Source of the DNA: Streptomyces sp. ADI95-17
GTDB lineage: Bacteria; Actinomycetota; Actinomycetes; Streptomycetales; Streptomycetaceae
Assembly: GCF_003846175.1 (NCBI RefSeq)
Contig: NZ_ML123054.1
Coordinates: 45,855-109,854 of the forward strand
DNA: 64,000 nucleotides
Direction: 5' to 3'
A program made the translations under genes and the position numbers. Below, one piece after another: positions 41,540 through 48,672 of this stretch (its first letter is position 1; each line of letters starts with the position of its first letter). Below the pieces are notes generated by a model. It was not told the origin of the DNA and searched no databases. It worked only from the letters and a program-made list of their open reading frames with translations.

Positions 41540-43887
41540 GCAACGACGCAGCCACCGCTGCCAACGCGACCAGCACACGGATCACCACCCAGACGGGCAC
41601 CGACCCGACGGCCGAGGGCCCCGACACCGAGCCGCCCGCGCTCGGCCTCGGTATCTCGCTGCCCCCGGCCGACGCGCGCGCCAAGACCGAGGGCACCTTC
41701 CCGTACGCCGCCGACCTCTGGGCCGAGGGCCTGCTCTGGGCGGCCGTCCTCCGCTCCCCGCACCCGCACGCCCGGATCCTGTCCATCGACACCTCGGCCG
41801 CCGTCGAGATGACGGGGGTGCAGGCCGTCATCACGCACGAGGACATCCCGGGGGAGACCACGTACGGACGCCGGGTCGTCGACCGTCCGGTCTTCGCGTC
41901 CGACCTGGTCCGCCACCACGGCGAGCCGATCGCCGCGGTCGCCGCCGACCACCCGGACACGGCCAGGCTCGCCGCCGCGGCCATCGCCGTCGAGTACGAG
42001 GTCCTGGAACCGGTCACCGACCCGGAGAAGGCCTTCGCCGCCGAACCGCTGCACCCCGACGGCAACCTGATCCGCCACATCCCGCTCCAGTACGGCGACC
42101 CCGAGGCCACCGGCGAGGTCGTGGTCGAGGGCCTGTACCGCATCGGCCGCCAGGACCCGGCCCCCATCGGCGCCGAGGCCGGGCTCGCCGTGCCCCGTCC
42201 GGACGGCGGCGTGGAGATCTACACCGCCTCCACCGACCCGCACACCGACCGCGATCTCGCAGCCGCCTGCTTCGGCCTCGAACCGGACCGGGTGAAGGTC
42301 GTCGTCACGGGTGTCCCCGGCGCGACCGGCGACCGCGAGGAACCCGGCTTTCAGCTCCCGCTCGGCCTGCTCGCCCTGCGCACCGGATGCCCGGTCAAGC
42401 TGGCCGCCACCCGCGAGGAGTCCTTCCTCGGCCACTCCCACCGGCATCCCACGCTGCTGCGCTACCGCCACCACGCGGACGCCGAAGGCCGGCTGGTGAA
42501 GGTCGAGGCGCAGATCCTGCTCGACGCGGGGGCGTACGCCGACTCCTCGTCCGAGTCGCTGGCCGCCGCGGTCGCGTTCGCCTGCGGCCCGTACGTCGTC
42601 CCGCACGCCTTCATCGAGGGCTGGGCGGTCCGTACGAACAACCCGCCGTCCGGACACGTCCGGGGCGAGGGCGCGATGCAGGTCTGCGCGGCGTACGAGG
42701 GCCAGATGGACAAACTGGCCGCCAAGCTCGGCATCGACCCGGCCGAACTGCGCCTGCGCAACGCCCTGTCCACCGGGGACATCCTGCCCACCGGCCAGAC
42801 GGTGACCTGCCCGGCACCGGTGGCCGAACTCCTGGAATCCGTAAGGGAATTCCCCCTCCCCGCCCTTCCCAAGGACTCCCCGGAGGACGACTGGCTGCTG
42901 CCCGGCGGCCCCGAGGGCGCGGGCGAACCCGGTGCGGTGCGCCGAGGGGTCGGCTACGCGCTCGGCATGGTCCACATGCTCGGCGCGGAAGGCGCCGACG
43001 AGGTCTCCACGGCCACCGTCAGGGTCCACGACGGCATCGCCACGGTCATCTGCGCAGCGGTCGAGACGGGTCAGGGCTTCTCGACCCTCGCCCGCCAGGT
43101 CGTCCAGGAGACCCTGGGCATCGAAGAGGTCCACGTCGCGTCCGTCGACACCGACCAGCCCCCGGCGGGCCCGGCCACGCACGGCCGCCACACCTGGGTC
43201 TCGGCCGGGGCGGTGGAACGCGCCGCCAAGATGGTCCGCACCCAGCTCCTCCAGCCGCTGGCCCACAAGTTCGGCATGTCCACGGAACTGCTGCAGATCG
43301 CCGACGGCAAGATCACCTCGTACGACGGCGTGCTGTCCACGACGGTCACCGAGGCGATGGACGGCAAGGAACTCTGGGCCACCGCCCAGTGCCGCCCCCA
43401 CCCGACCGAGCCCCTCGACGAATCCGGCCAGGGCGACGCCTTCGTCGGCCTCGCCTTCTGCGCGATCCGCGCGGTGGTGGACGTGGACATCGAGCTCGGC
43501 TCCGTCCGGGTCGTGGAGATGGCGATCGCCCAGGACGTCGGCCGGGTCCTCAACCCGTCCCAGCTGGCGACCCGTATCGAGGCCGGCATCACCCAGGGCA
43601 TCGGCGCCGCCCTCACCGAGAACCTCCGCAGCGCCCGCGGCCTGATCCGCCACCCCGACCTCACCGGCTACGCCCTCCCGACCGCCCTGGACGCCCCCGA
43701 AATCCGCATCGTCAAACTCGTCGAGGAACGCGACGTGGTCGCCCCCTTCGGCGCCAAGCCCGCCTCGGCGGTCCCCGTGGTGACGTCCCCGGCAGCAGTG
43801 GCCGCCGCCGTACGATCAGCCACCGGCCGCCCGATAAACCGCCTCCCCATCAGGCCCCAGGCGGCGGTAGCGGCGTCCAACTCCTGA
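41536..43887 (+). CDS. Molybdopterin-binding large subunit of a molybdenum hydroxylase (CoxL/XdhA-like)
   Basis: This 783-residue catalytic subunit starts after a short disordered stretch with ARAKTEGTFPYAADLW. Cofactor-binding motifs include AEAGLAVPRPDGG, GHVRGEGAMQVCAAYEGQMD and VETGQGFSTLARQ. In xanthine-dehydrogenase relatives the C-terminal motif G-x-G-E supplies the base glutamate. Here the aligned segment is FGAKPASAVPVV, so that Glu position is Ala745 (codon 43768-43770). This is an alignment by eye. Substrate is unknown. GTG 41536 overlaps the Fe-S gene by four bases. The three-gene order is FAD, Fe-S, Mo. Confidence 0.87.
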   Translation: MSNDAATAANATSTRITTQTGTDPTAEGPDTEPPALGLGISLPPADARAKTEGTFPYAADLWAEGLLWAAVLRSPHPHARILSIDTSAAVEMTGVQAVITHEDIPGETTYGRRVVDRPVFASDLVRHHGEPIAAVAADHPDTARLAAAAIAVEYEVLEPVTDPEKAFAAEPLHPDGNLIRHIPLQYGDPEATGEVVVEGLYRIGRQDPAPIGAEAGLAVPRPDGGVEIYTASTDPHTDRDLAAACFGLEPDRVKVVVTGVPGATGDREEPGFQLPLGLLALRTGCPVKLAATREESFLGHSHRHPTLLRYRHHADAEGRLVKVEAQILLDAGAYADSSSESLAAAVAFACGPYVVPHAFIEGWAVRTNNPPSGHVRGEGAMQVCAAYEGQMDKLAAKLGIDPAELRLRNALSTGDILPTGQTVTCPAPVAELLESVREFPLPALPKDSPEDDWLLPGGPEGAGEPGAVRRGVGYALGMVHMLGAEGADEVSTATVRVHDGIATVICAAVETGQGFSTLARQVVQETLGIEEVHVASVDTDQPPAGPATHGRHTWVSAGAVERAAKMVRTQLLQPLAHKFGMSTELLQIADGKITSYDGVLSTTVTEAMDGKELWATAQCRPHPTEPLDESGQGDAFVGLAFCAIRAVVDVDIELGSVRVVEMAIAQDVGRVLNPSQLATRIEAGITQGIGAALTENLRSARGLIRHPDLTGYALPTALDAPEIRIVKLVEERDVVAPFGAKPASAVPVVTSPAAVAAAVRSATGRPINRLPIRPQAAVAASNS

Positions 43888-43946
43888 GCCCTGCACGAAT
43901 GGCGTGATCCGGGTTGCGGACCCAACCCGGAAGTGCGCGGTGTCAC

Positions 43947-43970
43947 CACTGCTCACTAGGGTGAGCAGTG
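43947..43970. promoter_or_regulatory. Perfect palindrome overlapping a TAGGGT -10, upstream of the secretion module
   Basis: CACTGCTCAC (43947-43956) and GTGAGCAGTG (43961-43970) are exact inverted repeats around TAGG. The words TAGGGT at 43957-43962 resemble a Streptomyces -10 element. A repressor bound here would block the promoter of the 44022 gene, which starts about 50 bases downstream. It could instead be an RNA hairpin. Confidence 0.5.
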
Positions 43971-44021
43971 AAGCCGAGGGCCGATGCGCCGATCGGCTGT
44001 CGCCGAACGGGGGAGGGTGCT

Positions 44022-44570
44022 GTGGGGCAGAGCGATCCGGGGGCGGAGTCCTCGGCGTATCCATGGAGTGTTGTCGGTGCAGTGGGCGCCATCGGCGCGG
44101 TGGCCCCGGGCGCCGCGGGTGAACTATTCACCGAACTTTCGTCGTTCACCAAGTTCCGCGACCGCATCGACGGCCTGCTGCGCGACCTCAAGGCGTCTCC
44201 GGCCGGGCCGGGGAAGGTCGGCGAGGACACTGTGGGGCGTTCGCAGTTCGGCGGCGGTGAGCACGGTGGATGGTACGAGGCCGATGATCTGCACGGAGTG
44301 TATGGCGACGTCATCACGAACCTGGAGCAGCTGTCCAAGCTGCTCTCAGACTCCATCGAGGGGTTGGGCATCGCAGTCCTCGCGTCCCAGAAGGGCTACG
44401 AGAACCTCGACCTGGACATCCGCGACCGCATGCTCGCGATCAAGAACGATGTGGTGGAGTACCACGGTCGCCACGACGAGGTCACACACGCGCCGGAGAA
44501 GCAGCCGGTCGGCGATGGCGGGTCGCAACAGCCACATGGTGGTGCGCACAAGAAGATCCGTGATCTCTGA
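44022..44570 (+). CDS. Hypothetical protein of a type VII secretion-like module
   Basis: I do not recognise this 182-residue protein. It has a hydrophobic segment near the start (WSVVGAVGAIGAVAPGAAG), then a helical region that contains LSSFTKFRDRIDGLLRDL and the block LHGVYGDVITNLEQLSKLL with heptad-like spacing, suggestive of a WXG/PE-PPE-like bundle. The C-terminal tail is polar and His/Gln-rich. GTG 44022 has GGGAGGG upstream. It is followed after 12 bases by a WXG-containing gene, so a paired partner role is plausible. Confidence 0.75.
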   Translation: MGQSDPGAESSAYPWSVVGAVGAIGAVAPGAAGELFTELSSFTKFRDRIDGLLRDLKASPAGPGKVGEDTVGRSQFGGGEHGGWYEADDLHGVYGDVITNLEQLSKLLSDSIEGLGIAVLASQKGYENLDLDIRDRMLAIKNDVVEYHGRHDEVTHAPEKQPVGDGGSQQPHGGAHKKIRDL

Positions 44571-44582
44571 CGGCGGAGAGCG

Positions 44583-46076
44583 GTGGCTGGGGAGTTCGGG
44601 AGCGAAGGAGACAGGGGGAGCCTCGGTATGGGGTACGCGAGGAACCGTAAAACCACGCCCTTTGAGGAGATGTCCCACGAGGACATGCTGAGCTGGCTGG
44701 ACAAGGCCAATAGCGGCGCGGTGCAGGGTGCGGCAGACAAGCTTCGCCACGCTGCGGGGGAGATCCACAAGATCGCGGAAGACTTGAAGGTCCGCCCGCA
44801 GTGGGTCGAGTGGAAGGGCGATGGTGCGGACGCTTTCCGTACCTGGAGCGCAGACCTGGCCAACTCGACACTGGGCCTGGGCGACTACAGCGAGGTCGCG
44901 TCAAAATGGCTGACCGAGGCATCGAGCGCCATCGCTACAGCGAAGGCTTCAATTCCTCGAACTGATGCGAGCGCCAAGGCGAACCTGGATGCTGCGCGGG
45001 CGGCTCACAACGACCCGGATGCGTCGGCGGTCGCCAAGAAGTCGGCGGAGACGCTGATGGCGAAACAGGAGTCGGATCGTCAGGATGCGGTGGCGGAGAT
45101 GCGGAGGCTGGCGCAGTCCTACGCCTTCTCGTCGTTCCAGATGGACGGTTTGAAAAGGCCGACGTTCCCGACGCCACCGCAGGGCGTTCTGCCTGATGCC
45201 GAAGTGCAGCGCGACGCTTCCCGTCGGGGTATCGCTCGTGCGGGAGCCGGGGGAGGAGGCGAAGGCGATGTGCTGGGCGGAACGACTGTGCACGGGCAAG
45301 GCTTTGATCCCTCGGTTCGTGAAGCCGCCTCTTCCGCGGGTGTGACGGTGTCCCCGCCCTCGGTGGGCTCCCATGTCCCGCGACCGGTAGGCATGGAGAT
45401 CGACGGAGCCACCGCGTTGCCGGAGGCCCCGTCGGTTCCGACTGCAACGCCACCAGGGCAACCGAGTCCGGGCAGGCCGGACCTTGGACTTCCCTCAACA
45501 ACAGTTCCACTGCCACCTACCTTCGGTGGTCGCCCTGCGATGCCGCCCGGCCCGAGTGGCGCCGGTGAGCCAATTGGGGTTCCACGTCTGCCGAATGCCG
45601 GGCCGGGGCGGCTCAACCCTGTCGCTGTCGGCCGCCCGCCCGGGGGCGATGGCATCATCGGAGGGCGGCCTGTTCCGCCGACTTCAGGGCATTCAACCGG
45701 TGGCATTCCCCGCGGGACAGTAATCGGTGGCGAGGGCACGCAGGGACGTGCGCCCATGGGTCGTGTCCCGGGTATGGGAGGCATGGGTGCCAGAACTGGC
45801 ATGGGTACAGGAGCCGGACAGGGCGGTGTGAATGGCGGCCGCCGACTCGCGGGCGAAACGGGTGGCATCGTAGGCGGTCGCCCGCAGCAATCGGGGCTTA
45901 CCGGCACACGCCCGTTCACGCCTGGGGGTTCTGGCCTGGCGAGGGCAGCAACGCCAGCCCAAGGCGGGCATGGGACACGTCGCGGGGAGTCGGGTGAGCG
46001 GCCGGACTATCTCACCGAGGACGAGGAGACCTGGCATACGGGCGACCGGCGTGTCGTGCCTCCGGTCATCGACTGA
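44583..46076 (+). CDS. WXG-type secreted protein with long Gly/Pro tail
   Basis: This 497-residue protein has a helical N-terminal half with the turn VEWKGDGADAFRTW, the W-x-G motif of type VII substrates. From about residue 190 it becomes Gly/Pro-rich and probably disordered. It ends in DYLTEDEETWHTGDRR followed by VVPPVID; Y476-L-T-E-D fits the YxxxD secretion signal. It is likely exported by a type VII system as a helical pair. GTG 44583. A mycosin-like protease gene follows after 27 bases. Confidence 0.8.
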   Translation: MAGEFGSEGDRGSLGMGYARNRKTTPFEEMSHEDMLSWLDKANSGAVQGAADKLRHAAGEIHKIAEDLKVRPQWVEWKGDGADAFRTWSADLANSTLGLGDYSEVASKWLTEASSAIATAKASIPRTDASAKANLDAARAAHNDPDASAVAKKSAETLMAKQESDRQDAVAEMRRLAQSYAFSSFQMDGLKRPTFPTPPQGVLPDAEVQRDASRRGIARAGAGGGGEGDVLGGTTVHGQGFDPSVREAASSAGVTVSPPSVGSHVPRPVGMEIDGATALPEAPSVPTATPPGQPSPGRPDLGLPSTTVPLPPTFGGRPAMPPGPSGAGEPIGVPRLPNAGPGRLNPVAVGRPPGGDGIIGGRPVPPTSGHSTGGIPRGTVIGGEGTQGRAPMGRVPGMGGMGARTGMGTGAGQGGVNGGRRLAGETGGIVGGRPQQSGLTGTRPFTPGGSGLARAATPAQGGHGTRRGESGERPDYLTEDEETWHTGDRRVVPPVID

Positions 46077-46103
46077 TTACCAAGAGACATGTGAAGGAAT
46101 CGG

Positions 46104-47477
46104 ATGCGTAGCAGCAGCTCGGGAGTCACTCGCCGTCGAACGGTGGTTTCCATCGCTCTGGGGCTGATGTTGGTCGGGGGCACCCCCTTGTCCGCGCATG
46201 CGGATTCTGTGCGTTCCCGGCAATGGCACTTGGACGCCATGAAGGCCGAGGGCATGTGGGCAGTCAGCTCCGGTGAGAAGGTGACCGTCGCAGTCATTGA
46301 CTCCGGTGTGGACTCTTCGAACCCAGACCTTCTGGGGCAAGTACTCAAGGGGAAGGACCTGGCGCCGGACTCTTCTGGCGATGAACGCGTCGACTACAAC
46401 GGTCACGGCACCGGAATTGCGGGTCTTATTGCTGGAACAGGCGAATCCGGGGGTGGGGACGGAGCCTTCGGCCTTGCACCCGGCGCGAAGATCCTTCCGA
46501 TTCGAATGCGCGATGACACCGGTAAGGTCAATGGTGCTACGGGCAGCGCCAACTTCAACAGGGATCTGGCCGTCGCAATTCGCTATGCCGCGGACAACGG
46601 GGCGGAGGTCATCAATGTCTCGCTAGGAAACGAGGTTGGAACGCGACAGCTTTCGGATGCCGTGAAATATGCACTCGACAAGGGCTCGCTTATCTTCGCG
46701 GCTGCCGGGAACAGCGGTGACAAGGACAACTTGCTTGAGTACCCGGCGGGGACCCCGGGTGTTGTGGGAGTGGCATCGATCGGCAAGAATCTCGCGACGG
46801 ACAAGACGTCACAGCACGGGCCACAGGTTGATCTTTCGGCCCCTGGGGTGGGAATGATCCACGCATGTGGTGGTGGGTCCGAGCTCTGCGAGACAAGCGG
46901 AACCAGTGACGCGACTGCAATCGCTTCCGCGTCCGCAGCCTTGATCTGGTCCAAGCACCCGGACTGGACGAACAATCAAGTTCTGCGTGTCATGCTCAAT
47001 ACCGCCAGTGGTCCGGCCGATGGTGCCAAGCGTAACGACTATGTGGGTTACGGCGGCGTCCGGCCAAGGATCGCTCTGAAGACCCCTGGTGCCCCCGGCC
47101 CGGCAGACGTGTATCCGCTCCCTGACCTCGTGGCGGCCGAGAGCCCCAGCCCTTCCGCCAAGCGCTCCAAAGCTGCCGGGGGTTCAACGGACACCGACAA
47201 GCCCGCCGCAGCTCCCGCGTCCGACGACAAGAGCAGCAAAACCGATCTCTGGATCGGCCTCGGTATCGGGGCAGTTGCTCTCGTCGGAGGAGCGGCCGCC
47301 GCCCTCGCCATCCGCTCCCGCCGCCACAAGCCCGCCGCGGCCGCCCCGCCCGCGTATGCGCACCAACCTCCGTACCCGCACCCCTACCCGCAGTCCCAGC
47401 CTCAGCAGCAGCCCGCGCACCCGACCTATGCGCCCCCTCCGGCCGATCCCCCCGGCTCCAGCTCCCGCCCGTGGTGA
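46104..47477 (+). CDS. Mycosin-like S8 serine protease (type VII secretion associated)
   Basis: This 457-residue subtilisin-fold protease has a signal peptide (to about AHA), the triad Asp66 in VAVIDSGVD, His101 in NGHGTG and Ser268 in SGTSDATA, and a C-terminal membrane helix (WIGLGIGAVALVGGAAAALAI) with a Pro-rich cytoplasmic tail. That architecture is that of MycP mycosins, which are required for type VII secretion. The usual FAAP after GTS is DATA here. The first two thirds use more A/T-ending codons than the neighbours. ATG 46104 has GAAGGA upstream. No core secretion genes follow. Confidence 0.88.
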   Translation: MRSSSSGVTRRRTVVSIALGLMLVGGTPLSAHADSVRSRQWHLDAMKAEGMWAVSSGEKVTVAVIDSGVDSSNPDLLGQVLKGKDLAPDSSGDERVDYNGHGTGIAGLIAGTGESGGGDGAFGLAPGAKILPIRMRDDTGKVNGATGSANFNRDLAVAIRYAADNGAEVINVSLGNEVGTRQLSDAVKYALDKGSLIFAAAGNSGDKDNLLEYPAGTPGVVGVASIGKNLATDKTSQHGPQVDLSAPGVGMIHACGGGSELCETSGTSDATAIASASAALIWSKHPDWTNNQVLRVMLNTASGPADGAKRNDYVGYGGVRPRIALKTPGAPGPADVYPLPDLVAAESPSPSAKRSKAAGGSTDTDKPAAAPASDDKSSKTDLWIGLGIGAVALVGGAAAALAIRSRRHKPAAAAPPAYAHQPPYPHPYPQSQPQQQPAHPTYAPPPADPPGSSSRPW

Positions 47478-47521
47478 TGCCCCTGACCGGCTTCATATCA
47501 GGGAGCCGACCTGCCGCACCA

Positions 47522-47647
47522 CTAACGACGACAGGGGCAGGACCGTACCGACACGATCACGCTCCGTTCGTTCTCGTCTCCGCGGACGCCCTCGACCACG
47601 GTGTTCTCGACCGTCAGGATCCGCTTGAATATGCCGAAGACAGGCAC
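47522..47647 (-). pseudogene. N-terminal remnant of an ISL3-like transposase
   Basis: The 41-residue reading frame begins MPVFGIFKRILTVENTVVEG and continues into ERSVIVSVR before a stop. Actinobacterial ISL3-family transposases start with this kind of block (VFxxLLxVExTVVEGV, then VVSVRP) and go on for about 400 residues. Only the first 10 percent is present. The call is by memory of the family and is tentative. Confidence 0.45.
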
Positions 47648-47763
47648 GCCGCGTCTCTGCGAGATCAGGTTTGTCGCTCGACACTCCAAGCCTGGCAGGC
47701 AGCGGCGTGTTTCGCGTATCAGCGTCGCCCAGGGCACACACATGCGGCAGGAGAGCCTGAAAA

Positions 47764-48039
47764 ATGTACGCCCTCGACTTCACCGTCCTCGGTGACGTCG
47801 GCTCGGCCGCCGCCAAGACATACGGCCTCGCATTCGACCTGTCCGACGACTTCGCCGTCGCCTGCGCAAGCTCGGCTTCGACCTGCAACGCGTCAACGGC
47901 GGTCCCGCGCCCCCTGCCGCTCCCGGCCACATGCGTCATCGACCGCGGCGGCGTCATTCGCTGGGCCTTCACCGACACCGACTACACCAAGCGCGCCGAG
48001 CCCGCAGGCGTGTTCGCCGCCCTGGACGCCTTGAGGTAG
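47764..48039 (+). pseudogene. Frameshifted C-terminal remnant of a peroxiredoxin-like protein
   Basis: The frame reads ALDFTVLGDVGSAAAKTYGLAF, then loses similarity, and ends VIDRGGVIRWAFTDTDYTKR, which matches the C-terminal half of AhpC/TSA-type peroxiredoxin-like proteins. Between them the expected KLGFDLQRVNGGPA is readable in another frame (about 47867-47911). One base was therefore lost near 47863 and about two near 47910, and the frame is restored. The N-terminal half with the peroxidatic cysteine is missing. The gene is dead. Confidence 0.65.
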
Positions 48040-48198
48040 CCCGCAGCCACGCCTTGTTGCCCGCCCACCAGGCACAGCGGCTCCGATGCGGCCCCGCCCC
48101 TTGACGCTGTCTCCATTTCGACAACCGTTTCGGGTTGATAGGTTGATCGAACGCTGTTGACGTTCACGTGTCATGCGGCGCACGGGGAGGAAACGATC

Positions 48199-48624
48199 AT
48201 GTCAACCGGTGGGCCCGAACACGCGATAGGCATGCGCCTCAACCAGAACGCCCCCGACCAGGGCGGCGGTTCCGGTGGCGGGCAGCAGAACCTGGTCTCG
48301 ACAGCCGCGGAGAAGAAGGCCGCCGCGAAGGCCATCGAGGATCACATCGAGCCGGACACGAAGAAGGCCGGCCACCACGCGGACGAGGACACGTCCGGGG
48401 TGGTGAAGGCGTTCGACGCCAAGGATGGGCACGGCTGGCTCATGTCGTCCGCGCTGAAGAAGGCTCACAAGAAGTGGGGCGAGCAGGTGCACGCGCTGAT
48501 GAACCGACTCGGTTCGGAGAAGGCATCGCTGCGCAGCACCAACATCCTGCTGACGAACACGGACTTCGACATTCGGTCGGGTGTGCAGAGCGTGCGCACG
48601 CCGTCCGTCTTCGACGGGTTCTGA
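48199..48624 (+). CDS. Small helical protein, probable partner of the 758-residue effector-like protein
   Basis: This 141-residue protein has a Gly/Gln-rich start, a Lys/Ala-rich helix (AEKKAAAKAIEDHI) and a second helix (KKAHKKWGEQVHALMNRLG) that ends in SLRSTNILLTNTDFDIRSG. The helix-turn-helix pattern with a W-G pair and the LRxTxxxLxxTD end is like the small WXG-type chaperones encoded before large type VII effectors. ATG 48199 is preceded by GGGGAGG. I recognise no closer family. Confidence 0.75.
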   Translation: MSTGGPEHAIGMRLNQNAPDQGGGSGGGQQNLVSTAAEKKAAAKAIEDHIEPDTKKAGHHADEDTSGVVKAFDAKDGHGWLMSSALKKAHKKWGEQVHALMNRLGSEKASLRSTNILLTNTDFDIRSGVQSVRTPSVFDGF

Positions 48625-48672
48625 CCGGCCGCCGCCCGCCCTCACGTACACACGCACTCCACGGGGACAGAG

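Larger units (their letters stand above)
47478..48198. other. Remnant-rich gap inside the secretion module
   Basis: These 721 bases hold no intact gene. They contain a truncated ISL3-like transposase start on the minus strand (47522-47647), a frameshifted peroxiredoxin remnant on the plus strand (47764-48039), and the leader of the next gene with three GTTGA words near 48135-48160. Confidence 0.6.
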
